A stretch of DNA of 64,000 nt. It comes from JBOGOC01 sp050747525. Lineage in GTDB: Bacteria; Acidobacteriota; Polarisedimenticolia; JACPZX01; DASXTC01. The notes under the pieces are model-generated. The model was not told the origin of the DNA, made no database searches, and was given only the letters and a program-made list of their open reading frames with translations. The stretch is from positions 107,145 to 171,144 of the forward strand of contig JBOGOC010000066.1 of the NCBI GenBank assembly GCA_050747525.1. Reading direction: 5' to 3'. Within the stretch, counting starts at the first letter, position 1, and each line of letters opens with the position of its first letter. Shown here piece by piece: positions 27,401 to 29,324 of this stretch. Both the position numbers and the translations under genes were made by a program.

Positions 27401-28641
27401 TTACCATCCACGTTCTGGGTGATGGCGCCGATGCGCAGCAGGTCGTCCCCCGCGCTCCCCGATACATTCTCGAGAGAAGCCAGGCTGCCCAGGCCGGTCC
27501 CGGCCCCCGCCTCGAGATCCACCTGGACCCCGGCCTGCAGGGCCGCGTAATCCAGGCTGTCGACCGCGCCTCCGCCATCCACGCGGCCGGAGACTCTCCC
27601 TCCCTCGCGCAGTTTGAAGGTGTCGGCCGCTGCTCCACCCTGGAGGTTCTCGATCTCCAGGAATGCGAGCGCTCCGGCCAGGCCGGAGTCGTGCCCGGCG
27701 ATCTCCCACACGGTCCCGGCATCGGGCCCCACCAGCCGATCCTGGCCGGCGCCCCCCGCGATGCCGCCGCCGAAGCTCCCCCCTTCACGAAGCTCGAACC
27801 GATCCGATCCGGACCCGCCCCGCAGCGCTTCCATCCCCTCGAACGACTGACCGTTGACCGACCCGCCTCCCGCGCTGTCCAGGATCCACGTGCTGTCCGC
27901 GTCCGAGCCCGTCAGGATGTCCAGGCCGGCCCCGCCGGAGATCCCACCGGACACGCGGCCCCCCGGGCCCAGCATGAAGACATCGTCCAGGGCGCTCCCC
28001 TGGAGGCTTTCGAACCCGCCGAAAGTCTGGCCATCGAGGGTCCCCGATCCCTCTCCGGTCACCGACCAGAGCCGCTGGCCGCCGGCCGGTGCAGCGTCCT
28101 GCTGCATGCGAAGCGTGTCCTGTCCGGAGCCTCCCTGGATGCCGTCGAACCGCGCCTCGGGCGACAGCACGAAGGTGTCCGCTCCCGCACCGCCGGACAC
28201 GTTGCGCACGCCCGTGAAAATCAGATCGGACACCTTCCCGGTCCCCTCACCGGTCAGGCGCCATTCCACCCCGCCGTCAGGTCCCCTGAGAGAGCCCTCG
28301 CCGCTCCCGTCGAAGAGGATCCCGCCGGCCACCCGCCCCTCCTGCACGCTGCTGTCGAGCGTGAGCCTGACGGCGTGCCCATTGGCGTCGATGCGCGCGC
28401 CGAAGCCCGCGGATCCGTCGATGGCGGAAAGGGACTCGGAGGCCAGCACGAGTGTGGGGTCCATCGTGTCGATCAGCTGGAGGACTTCGGAGCCCCCCTC
28501 GTTGGCGACACGCAGAGTCAGCTCCGCATCCCCCATGGCCACGTAGGACAGATCGGCCGACAGCAGGATGCGGGGTTCGATGGGCTCGAGCAGGTGAAGG
28601 CGGCGGTTGCGGGGTTTCCGGCGCGGACCACGTGAGGGCAT
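3475..28641 (-). CDS. Giant LEPR-XLL repeat protein (8,388 aa) with RTX-like calcium-binding repeats
   Basis: A single frame of 8,388 codons runs from an ATG at 28641 (GGGAG seven bases upstream) to TAG at 3475. Residues 17-30 (LLEPIEPRILLSAD), after a basic start, match the LEPR-XLL motif found at the N-terminus of very large repetitive surface proteins; no ordinary Sec signal is seen. Next come 11 Trp-containing repeat units (about 100-950), about 22 copies of a 'GSW' module (about 1070-6490) mixed with beta-strand-rich and Calx-beta-like segments, RTX-type GGxGxD clusters in the middle (about 4690-5140) and near the C-terminus (about 6840-7840), and two jelly-roll-like domains (about 7934-8297). 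The protein ends in DDWLILNR. Expected role: secreted or surface-anchored calcium-binding adhesin or matrix protein, exported with help from the downstream genes (inference). The product exceeds 800 kDa; no frameshift is visible. Confidence 0.93.
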   Translation of the reverse strand: MPSRGPRRKPRNRRLHLLEPIEPRILLSADLSYVAMGDAELTLRVANEGGSEVLQLIDTMDPTLVLASESLSAIDGSAGFGARIDANGHAVRLTLDSSVQEGRVAGGILFDGSGEGSLRGPDGGVEWRLTGEGTGKVSDLIFTGVRNVSGGAGADTFVLSPEARFDGIQGGSGQDTLRMQQDAAPAGGQRLWSVTGEGSGTLDGQTFGGFESLQGSALDDVFMLGPGGRVSGGISGGAGLDILTGSDADSTWILDSAGGGSVNGQSFEGMEALRGGSGSDRFELREGGSFGGGIAGGAGQDRLVGPDAGTVWEIAGHDSGLAGALAFLEIENLQGGAAADTFKLREGGRVSGRVDGGGAVDSLDYAALQAGVQVDLEAGAGTGLGSLASLENVSGSAGDDLLRIGAITQNVDGKGGIDTLLGPEAGAAWSITARNEGQVGGARFQGMENLLAGGGDDRFVVSDGADVSGVVDGGLGLNEVDYSAYVAAVVVGLTTSVTSGTSGLRNIQSVRGGRGADVIVGPDDETTWEIAPDGTVTARGAEFRGFETIEGGAGDDLFLLESGASPLLLGGGGHDTLRGPDQSSIWDIRASNAGAVGSVIFAGIESLVGGSADDEFRFDPSGGLAGTVSGGGGRNTLDYAARSGSVDVDLMAGAATGTHGVAGIHDVTGGAGADILRGDGGSNMLRGGAGDDLLLWGAGDDVRGDSGFDRLTGATAGLTWIITGLDEGEAGGTLFRGIENLYGGTGADRFIFDEEGRLSGSARGNGGADILDYSAWSNAVQVDLDTTAGFAQILGGAGHDTLLGPGAGGTWRLLPTGQIDVNGMRAGGFESISGRSGQDTLAGPNGGASWFVDGEGSGRLGGFAFSGFERLQGGTGPDELTGPAADTTWKVSGRDAGDVAGLVFTGIENLRGASGNEDTFIYSPSGRLTGRVDGGDAGFDSIVFEGNYHTVVFRGVDPHSGTMVLDGSVVRYGGMEPITNVGDLVDVIWEPTTDPNDDVIVLKAGPAGMMTITAEMAESFNFSNPSGSLTIRSLDGTDSITIESLDPGFNVPITLEGGAGSDTYKFEGKPALTGSPLLSFKDVAVAGNPTLTFRDVTLTGNPDLTFNDGAKTITRAGGSWLTDGFRIGQTINVNKGGSLNDASSFTIANLNALVLTLDETPTAEGPADGYTVEGPDTIERGAGSWIADGIVAGHEISFNKGGSSNNGTFKVATLDASFLTLDPGEALSDEGPDNGYTISALDTIKRGAGSFVTDGFQAGQTIVVRGAGANDGVYTISSMNNATLVLASGAILGDAANVSGVKVFSGWGDVTISDASGSGDTLDFGTYQGLLTLAVDGTVTGSDPGSTVSHSGIDSLTGGNIDITGSGATALKRGLEKLEAWAEKLEDFQQMGQTLAALAGVNVGDALDISESINQLRVEIRNFIDSTPTITTDDLKQKIQDFTAGALAHLDRAIVSDLFSPDVTTGTFTFKIQLDGGTEETVTVSGITQLAGNPTLTFDDNGTSDTITRSTGDWAADGFAAGQTLVVAGPGSNNGTYTIKEVVGTTILLSPGDALSDDAGVANKILTGSDLDRLVNKINAKIASVGGALVDGDGVPRVRAALQEGIDAAHSRFGFQAVDPSAKNFQLKGLADAASKLGFAALKSAVVDVTKIVQNLGDLTVDVAPGVTLDVVFGGGGVPELRLNLHYDADRSTSFRLDLGEEGELAGVSFDATAKVDMEAALNADLSLGLKLSGSPEFFLDVDSLDLEASVSVADLDASANVGFLGVSVVNGTLDLDASLDVNFSTSSGITEAQLEAAVSGIVGSLSAPTANLAATLPVQVKSGLGSFNPGGISISLSVSDPFVGREVDLAFNGDFTSLIDFNDLTAASFMGMLGQLRDWMGGLKESELLKNFPIPFASGGVGKVLNLADALGDTLLFDDGDDSVDGSQTLIADLNQALSNKGIDGIQAGWNGTRLVLVSVDSNITSFSIQKLSGTGYNDLGFNPAATQNSSNGIITALNAPVGTGIISTDASFRITINTSAGTTQTDVLLDSTDTDTNEGVGNDLAKLLDKGNAPTFRTAQDLAHRLLQTIGLPGGADYDPVDRILSYTIDLSHELVNLDVPIDFGFDLGPIGSVNTAGSPKIRLGGSVDFHITLGVKLGAAGGSPIAAGDLLTTLKNVEDLEDVIQAEFAAEPSSPPSATMATISSTLLTFSDTGAQMTGNPQLTFDDGPKTISRSAGSWLTDGFRQNQRVKVTGSNLNNATFTISALNASTLTLSVADTVKDEVRSNVQITGSGPALSGTPSLTFNAGGKTIARSGGSWITDGFANNQYITVTGTGLNDGTYKISAVVAGTLTLSGSDTLVDETGVTGAGVVAPDTILRNNGSWTTDGFVAGQLTNVLRSARNNGAYVIEAIKESGTLLVLSSAASLTDEGPVLDAGVAGGKIAITGGTVVRLSGDAELRINPVSKSGLNLTFKDISLSGTPNITFANVGSADTITRSTGSWVTDGFAAGQIIRVASGVVLTGNPDLSFANVGSADTITRSAGSWITDGFTVGKAIQVTGTATNDGTYTIATVSGSVLTLNGAASLDNEGPVSDVGVSTVLSNAGVYEIASVSATVLTLTADDTLDNEGPLGKVVVTSSDTITRAAGSWFADGFMPGKRITLTGTLSNNGTFRIAGVSANGLTLTLDEADHLTAETAVAATANAAYVVRVLAAHDDDNPFITDTAGNNTLLDLVLDINSSLENAGLDGRMEALADSSRLILKSLVRAQGSPSMSFADAGSADTIMRSAGSWIEDGFEAGQKISVSGTNGNDGVYTVAGITGTVLTLTPGATLTGETASATVTSGFTLEAQSGPAQTQLGFAASQLGDTADLAVVRNDGTRFKVTLDGARTLGDVLAKINAQVGGPILAEINPDGSKGLRLRQSPALTGAPRITFNAAARTITRVAQAGNTPPPVGNWVSDGFVGGVGQQIRVTGSQANDGVYTIESVSATTLTLAVGAVLVNEGPTKDVGISGNGAEMFRVESVNASPSALRLGLLRSDADKDRNGDNQTTVADSDGLIIGDAIGGGSILDRFFIQDPSLSGQLSLSTPGGVTVGANFGIVSVGLTGNGSFDGKVSIVLKDATPDADEELAGSPITRITLAELIEGLSDIGSIVGTPTITGTVMAGSPLLSFNSLAKTITRSAGNWTTDGFSASERIQILGSSANDGIYEIQSISMDGLTLTLTPAASLVSEGGSSGVHVIGEMGVVALDLTITPDISSLLTTGATPQLRISLFDLGDPFLEATFTPLFVSANSMTLSGDQRGLLRVGDHVSASLGATPVESKVVSLSYAGGPNKTTVVLADSVLTGALSGASFTRPPSIDIQTPDLGDLTKFEGLSISQIIDALRALSSFLGQFESFGFLDAEIPVINVSFNDILAFADKIDAAVTSFQQNQAGTLQLLSDKLKEALGLPADAVMNGAPKLTFNNGADTIVRSGGSWIDDGFVQGQSITIGGPGSNNGSFVIASLTASTLTLQAASLTDATDVVGKTVRGIAPGPFGLDLSLLNFPLGLNGPSDVMRFDFDLGRDFSESFPLDFDLGDAGILTGSAGLVAQGSIGLTLAIGIDLNNPLDIYVFEDTGLKATFLAGAPDIDLKAAIGPFGAFIKDGAITIGGGPAGQLNPEIMRVGLDFDDNPGTDTGKQLITDVLSNLGDYFSAIVEGELHVNLPLYFPTESKHVGSIQYDVLISVDEEGNFVFDQGNSLTDPEPTGKDKDGNPVDSIADLFQFNPGEFSLLDNILFLVDGVDFFLGGIQDVLDGEVFGFKLPLIGDQLSDGARVIEDFREGFLEDFRSEVENAADPGGNFISQLLWDLLGSNEHSLVEDVNTALAAQGLSGIVEARAVQNTENSITTTSIQLVVLDPLVTKVDFQATAGTPAVTQLGFQPVMSVSRTASEIIVEGDVPGAFADGQLDGNAVFGLKLYKGAVVFMDKTITVTAASTADNERVMRAMKAALGVLLDQNGDPAKGPSDIVMNTNLDETGVALKDQFITWDLKLGDSLISEGADLGFDLGVPALALQSRGRIQLDIDWELDLAFGLNGTDLFFIDVSDPDDLKLDIEVTLPDAGLTGNLFFLQFNADARPETHLSASFDIDVQSTKMGDETLGLSELAKIKLDPHLSAEAIIDLALNLQINPDLVGSAAAYFPKLEADFLLDWGVDDILEGGFDSIQEGLHFLGFKDVRLDLGSFISEFISPVLGEIKKFTEPVQPIIDVLTTPIPLISDLAGPITLLDIAGVFGSVDPSFIKTVADVISLINSIPTDPGENLDIPFGDFVIFSDAMGLMPDLSQPVESLRETVRNAAPNVAAAGAFDFKKALDKLGGGKATEFAKKAAETEGFSFPILNDPAQAFNILMGDAATLILFDLPVLSVDFSYTAFFPIFGPLGVGLTMEFAATVDFHQVGFDTQGIIDFANGGFVNPLLVFNGFFLNDNGESGDDEPEVSLFGQLSVSAELNLGIARAGVAGGIGAEINFDLFDPNHDGRIRISEIIGNFENEVKYGEPILAPLAIFDVTGRIFAKLFAFLIIDFGFFTIDEEFEITPEITLVDFQIDFFRPPKLANVIHTDDGDILQLNMGKYSKERLNQDLSDFGENFTVTGNANALTVSGNTGGQAVDQEYEGNFTKILVRSGEGDDVIDLTGVTAGSGLEFDIETGAGNDIVKLGAGAMGRATIKGQEGDDTLVGGGGDDLILGGLGTDDVAGGGGVDWVFGDDAKLVDENEDGVFEVLRARSLPTDANDIVHGGDGDDVLFGGGGDDRIFGGADDDILIGDTGIVTISGLVVDETNRGLGGGKDVLHGEGGEDRIYAGQGDDIADGGPDDDQIFGEAGVDVLLGGSGEDHIEGGTEASFIHGWRPRYDGTLDFDHVALAGNPNLTFADNGSNLDTITRAAGSFVADGFEAKQRIRITNAGANNGDYTIENVIANKLTLSRNDKLTNAGPTNGVTIVSDNIVRASGDWAADGYGFNNQAIDVSGAGSNNGKYKVFSVSPDGKTLHLIPDANLTDAAGVANKVVLPVDADAADANPAQDGDDTLFGADLGDVIHGGGADDIIHGGAGSDQLFGGTGEDELFGEADFDILHGGDHHDVLDGGDTADQVFGDAGDDTLLATLGDDFMDGGGGGDQYFVAFLGGDNRMSIDVDDGGDQSDGVDSLVITGTPGDDRVLLRASTSDTTRAFVANINGPFRAERVDYRKNMETIKLMTLDGDDFVALDDVTAAMEIFGGYGNDRFQIGQLFKSERITEPDVDPHDGIGDVTGIAEIDQFSTIETTRGWLSNGISVATTISGDAGDDNFVVFHNRAVLTLLGGDDDDTFIVRAFALAGSQDQSDLRERTDISGNGGADLVQYVVNAPVTIDGGDGFDTVVIIGTEFGDDFVVTEKGIFGAGLNVNFVGVEVLNVDGAEGDDRIFVQGTSEKVISTVSGGLGSDTFSMAGDTPPVVSNDLVGHSGIVSHAVQSSDAAFNEIPVDGISANVMDNDEPGIIIRLSEGFSRVIEDLADVFGLAGAGFAYDTYSLALTRAPEKNVTVSVIAPTTPIINASAILGSVNQWLPFPLLQFEAQGTQVATTTTFLRKELGDDLADALGIDVTTGTDPINADPEDQISIVTGLSVTFTPGNWDDPQEVRFTAVDDSFDEGSGYGTILHKVQSKDTITGVFTDGPFMTGSPSLTFTNSGVADTITRSSGSWTDDGFEVGGFLTVSGAGANNGTFKITAINGPATILTLDDDDSLTNAAGVNGAVVSVASPRMRGNPGVTFDVDSNGIFDILDGNSDSELDVIVRTAGSWIDDGFVAGAVVEVFGSSANNGTFTIDHVTDAEMYLVAGEKLKDSPDAAGDPIEPAPEGGTPDKQITIQRAPVRVYDNPELTFAHGMASDTITRSAGSWIGDGFEVGQTIELSGSAVNNGAYTITAITNTVLTLGDDLVSVGLTGNPELTFSDTGTENDTITRSAGSWITDGIVVGMRIRVENTVSNNGVFKVLGVTADTLTLSFGSRLNDEVKSDVRVTENGVGAVARVVTKIVMPELFGQLAQDVYTVVTDQKLPTEGEGLKGASFLITRGPGIGQERLILANTDHTISFRQPFRTPLTADSVFEIRRYDLLAIPVVQVGIEDNDIASVVITETSGGTKVMEGASDGQQGLDTYQIVLTRAPESGNNANITLVNDDGELTLSSTAPGHFTNGQGQLVLVFTDTNWMTAQTVQVRAKNTEARPREGLHRGFIQHIVSGGGDKFMDEVNGDVVPITASRVVATIGDDEVPTVIIEETGGSTDVVEGDTGPGFEYRKDSYSVVLSRAPQGGQLAGSPNLTFANVGSADTIARAAGSWVADGFKAGNLIRVTGSASNDGIYTIASLTASHLTLTDAASLTNEGPAGGVDVNAALVKVNVKPQGTRTTRGNVIVHPQNAAPSLATDAQLTFEPFFDLIFRDTGSWLAEGFAVGQHINVAGSASNDGSYEITFLSADGKLLLVAEDLTSETGEKGLISVKADEVVANVQVLVSSTQTDSVSLADGSLDLYFDDSNWYTAQIVDIEAIDDAQIDGMDTQEFAPIANIVNKFKGPLFIEGQGGSGSLAGLDVDPLRLPGETNLKDSVGEVLPLPMGADPATFIRVDAEALALLGADKLATATLEITRGTGVGQVRLVVAFTTLVDGSVLLQIDKPWDVVPDPVANPDPVIEYSVSETNPNFLVEEHTQNDLMLFHNQDSVADDLGSMDSVMDPLPEGDRERFRIQGINMGPSLAIGGFNIDGGINFYDLETVSMFFGSGSDELLVDATPTRADDPDTPEDETYRVTTLIYTNLGDDDVTVDLEEGEDGFFALDVGGRITKSNETDDDVVDASSSSLPMTIFGGDGDDDITGGSGDDIIFGDRGRVDYRAEDDVTLITRLGTGAAYRTPADPLGTISGQVDSISGTTLNVLTLTDVKGNPIADDLNIEDGGLRGLRIFINGGAGFGQSRLILSNTADQIVVDEAWEDDPVFGLPDETSLFRITGVPSDQTDGLFRDPSLILAYDREIGGVDTIRGGGGRDVLIGGAGGDSLFGDAGDDEIFGDNGRIDFSAPDEEGQTLREVAETFSPTLGAADTISGGAGSDMILGGAAGDTIYGDNLNGTSGAADTGDIILGDHGDLNYTLDADLTTLDRVRTTDTGEGGADTIHGNAGDDTILGGTAGDRLLGDQDNDLLLGDFAQLDFVGGALRTATMTDRTLGGSDTMFGGANDDIMAGGAFGDLIDGDAGDDLILGDNALFTKSAIAGDVSSPRFRALLGTMIYGAQGQDMVDHAQQFNNPTHVPVWAAWDFTMFEHSFDDEALGLDNFGDDYIAGGANHDTIFGQLGDDIIQGDGSIDSLDMGGLGVSAFRDGSGDLQIAASFESVDDGDDYIEGNGGADVVFGNLGQDDIIGGSSNLYSLAAPNLRPDGEDLLFGGAGTHAGRNDAGDATADGHGRDADVIMGDNANIFRIVGINGVSGGAYRTFNYDNYNPSLRIVPRAAELLDYTPGGADFNAAGAATDIGATDEIHGESGDDAIYGMKGDDVLFGDGQDDDVIGGYGNDWISGGTGQDGVLGDDGRISTSRNGLTEPLFGLTVATVQTDISTPGKVQQATINPTGQLKKTVNLEPYNVDPTDDQLFIPTLTPSDDILFGGLGSDWVHGGVGDDALSGAEALTESYIQAYDLGDVLIGVVRSDFNRPFNPGNTLRFNPDDPDAAHFDPTRRAGEFALYDEFDALRQILLTDGGALSKTGTGKAFLLNFVSNEGVVESDPNLGVKLSDGNDALFGDLGNDWLVGGTGRDNMYGGFGNDLMNGDDLLGTNGGLNNQPDTHPSYEDRAFGGAGRDVLMGNTGGDRLIDWTGEFNAYLVPFSPFGVGTVSRALQPALPGFLYALSAGDGADPTRAADTGADPLRNGEPRGEIGLVIQQDADFHAQTGAPSDPQPGGIPGGPRDVLKSANFNNAQMQGFSTVSGVWAVSGGALQVAPLNMGGDSVSVYHVGDQLPTYFDLEASVRVIKPTAGWRANAYVLFDYQNPTDFKFAGVDIFTNKLVMGQRTANGWEVLKQTPFQAKPDEFYNMRLAINGLTASLIVNNSTVFSHTWAARVIDGFAYGLNWGLVGVGADNSRGRFDDIAVKVLPPQVTFQATEEFDAGTGSLFGADATGQWQTIPGRYQGAPAAGGDAAISLAHLPVDRLAANSALDMTAVLQTSGRAGVVFDRYADDDFKFVAIDAVTDQVLIGHRTARDGWKIDASFSTPIEAGVDYTVSLTLRGSTVSVGLNGQTVLGYAFNATSVDGRFGLLAKGEASFGRFTMKTNDGNLGSAAVSGFMDNQMAAPQTLSWEGTAAGLDALSSNHRGGDGALEAEVSGWLMDLTRRTAPARPAQQDSVSDPGESLLAETPDDWLILNR
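3750..4841 (-). other. Two tandem jelly-roll/LamG-like domains at the C-terminus of the giant protein
   Basis: Two related domains of about 180 residues begin at FNNAQMQGFSTVSGVW and FDAGTGSLFGADATGQW. Both contain a [DN]FKF[AV][GA][VI]D segment, an [HQ]RTA.(D/N)GW strand and a final F(D/G)(D/R)(I/F) strand. The pattern is that of concanavalin-like glycan-binding folds; binding specificity cannot be told from sequence. Confidence 0.6.
5120..8120 (-). repeat. C-terminal RTX-type repeat region
   Basis: Many GGxGxD units (for example GGAGGDSLFGDAGDDEIFGD) are spaced by sentences of 40-90 residues ending in strings such as GDNGRIDF or GDFAQLDF. The clusters fall near 8,060-8,120, 7,350-7,580, 6,900-7,250, 6,350-6,720, 5,950-6,100, 5,690-5,760 and 5,130-5,350. 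A C-terminal RTX region is typical of proteins secreted unfolded into calcium-rich surroundings. Confidence 0.85.
13220..14560 (-). repeat. Central RTX-type calcium-binding repeat clusters
   Basis: Codons here give dense GGxGxDxLxGGxGxD nonapeptides (for example GGGGDDLILGGLGTDD and FGGAGDDDTL-like strings). They lie in three blocks near 14,450-14,560, 14,060-14,400 and 13,230-13,500. Calcium binding by such parallel beta-rolls is established for the RTX family. Confidence 0.85.
13555..14025 (-). repeat. GSW array D: copy inside copy
   Basis: A truncated prefix (DFDHVA) precedes a full copy (LAGNPNLTFADNG to GVTIV), after which a prefix-less body (DNIVRASGDW) continues. RTX repeats flank the array on both sides, so it has interrupted a calcium-binding repeat tract. 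Confidence 0.65.
20570..21300 (-). repeat. Nested GSW array C: three levels
   Basis: An outer prefix (SGLNLTFKDIS) is separated from its body (SSDTITRAAGSW) by a middle copy (LSGTPNITFANVG). The middle copy is itself split after IIRVASG by a complete inner copy (LTGNPDLSFANVG to VGVSTVL) before it resumes as SNAGVYEIASV. Confidence 0.75.
21355..22090 (-). repeat. GSW array B: prefix, two full copies, then an orphan body
   Basis: A lone prefix (STLLTFSDTGA) is followed by two complete copies (prefixes MTGNPQLTFDDG and LSGTPSLTFNAGG) and then a body without a prefix (DTILRNNGSW). Three prefixes and three bodies balance, so the first prefix and last body look like one copy split by two others. 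Confidence 0.7.
24725..25435 (-). repeat. Nested GSW array A: three prefixes then three bodies
   Basis: Reading the protein, three prefixes follow one another (LTGSPLLSFKDV, VAGNPTLTFRDV, LTGNPDLTFNDG, DNA about 25435-25315). Three bodies then follow (KTITRAGGSW, DTIERGAGSW, DTIKRGAGSF), each with its own tail. The second and third bodies lack an adjacent prefix, as expected if copies were inserted inside copies. Confidence 0.75.
25790..28330 (-). repeat. N-terminal Trp/GGAGxD repeat block of the giant protein (11 units)
   Basis: Eleven units of about 55-90 residues follow the scheme W-[ERSI]-[IL]...G-x-[VL]-x-G...F-x-G-[IFM]-E-x-L-x-GG-x-x-x-D-x-F. The tryptophans occur in EWRL, LWSV, TWIL, VWEI, AWSI, TWEI, IWDI, TWII, TWRL, SWFV and TWKV. 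Four units carry an extra half-module of the form [LV]DYSA...V-x-V-x-L. The GGxGxD stretches resemble hemolysin-type calcium-binding nonapeptides. Confidence 0.8.
28540..28641 (-). other. LEPR-XLL N-terminal motif of the giant protein
   Basis: Codons 1-34. The segment has a basic cluster (RGPRRKPRNRR) followed by LEPIEPRILLSAD. The L-E-P-R-x-L-L core is recognised in large repetitive exported proteins, where it replaces a classical signal peptide. Its use as an export or processing signal is a reasonable but unproven inference. Confidence 0.82.
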
Positions 28642-28678
28642 ACCTGTCTCCCGGGTTACAGAGAAATGACGTCCGGGA

Positions 28679-28708
28679 GTTTTACGCCGATCGAGGTGAG
28701 AACGTCAA
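28679..28708 (-). promoter_or_regulatory. Putative promoter of the giant LEPR-XLL gene
   Basis: On the minus strand TTGACG (28703-28708) and TAAAAC (28679-28684) are 18 bases apart, about 38 bases before the start codon. The stretch 28642-28761 holds no other recognisable element. Confidence 0.42.
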
Positions 28709-28761
28709 GAGAGATCTAGCAATAAATGTATGAAAGGCCCCGAAAAGGGTCAGCCGGCGCC

Positions 28762-29175
28762 TCAGTCGAGCGACTCGAGGTACATGATCAGCGGCTCGGG
28801 GTCCCGGATCACCGATTCTCCGGCCTTCTCGTGCCGCACCCGGCCGGTGATGGTGTAGGTGTTGCTGGAGCGATCGGTGGGGATGGTGATCTCGCCGACG
28901 TATCGCCCGCTCTCGATCTCGCGCATGGCGGCCCGGTCGGCCACGCCCGGGTAGATGTCGAAGGTGGCCTCCAGTCCGGGATCCGCCTCGATCACCACGG
29001 TGACCACGGCCGCTCCTCCCCCCGCCCGTTGGTCGACGACCGAATGGGAGATGCTGGCAATCCGCGGCTTCTCGTAAACCACCGCCGGATGCAGCTCCAG
29101 CACCGCCGCGTTTCGCGCGCATCCCGTCAGAGCCACACCCAGTATCAAAGCACCCCACACCAGCGACGTCTTCAT
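28762..29175 (-). CDS. Small putative lipoprotein upstream of the giant gene
   Basis: 137 residues from the ATG at 29175, chosen because AGGGGGGAC lies just upstream and the sequence then begins with a lipoprotein signal (LILGVALTGC, Cys about residue 18); an upstream in-frame extension has no signal peptide. The mature part is beta-rich (for example VVTVVIEADPGLEATFDIY, then GEITIP and YTITGRVRH), suggesting one Ig-like beta-sandwich. It ends 120 bp before the giant gene in the same direction. It may be an outer-membrane anchor or accessory of that system; no known family is recognised. Confidence 0.7.
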   Translation of the reverse strand: MKTSLVWGALILGVALTGCARNAAVLELHPAVVYEKPRIASISHSVVDQRAGGGAAVVTVVIEADPGLEATFDIYPGVADRAAMREIESGRYVGEITIPTDRSSNTYTITGRVRHEKAGESVIRDPEPLIMYLESLD

Positions 29176-29248
29176 GCGTCCCCCCTGGATTGAGGCGTGA
29201 TCTTCCGATATGACCGCAATTCCGTCAACCGGAAAAGCTCCTTTTCCC

Positions 29249-29277
29249 TTGACTTGCATGGAACGTGATGGTACCAA
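29249..29277 (+). promoter_or_regulatory. Putative promoter of the barrel-propeller operon
   Basis: TTGACT at 29249-29254 and a weak TACCAA at 29272-29277 are 17 bases apart, giving a leader of about 45 bases to the preferred GTG start at 29325. It sits in the divergent interval with the lipoprotein gene. The -10 match is poor. Confidence 0.3.
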
Positions 29278-29324
29278 GAGTCGCCAACTTCACAAAAAAC
29301 AACAGGTCGCCGGGGGGAGTGCGG

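Noticed and set aside
3979..28635. Five very long plus-strand open frames (about 1,200-1,735 codons each) opposite the giant gene
   Set aside because: Their translations are rich in V, G, A, H and R with no domains, and mirror the GGxGxD and ITR repeats of the minus strand. They arise from GC-rich codon bias with few antisense stops.
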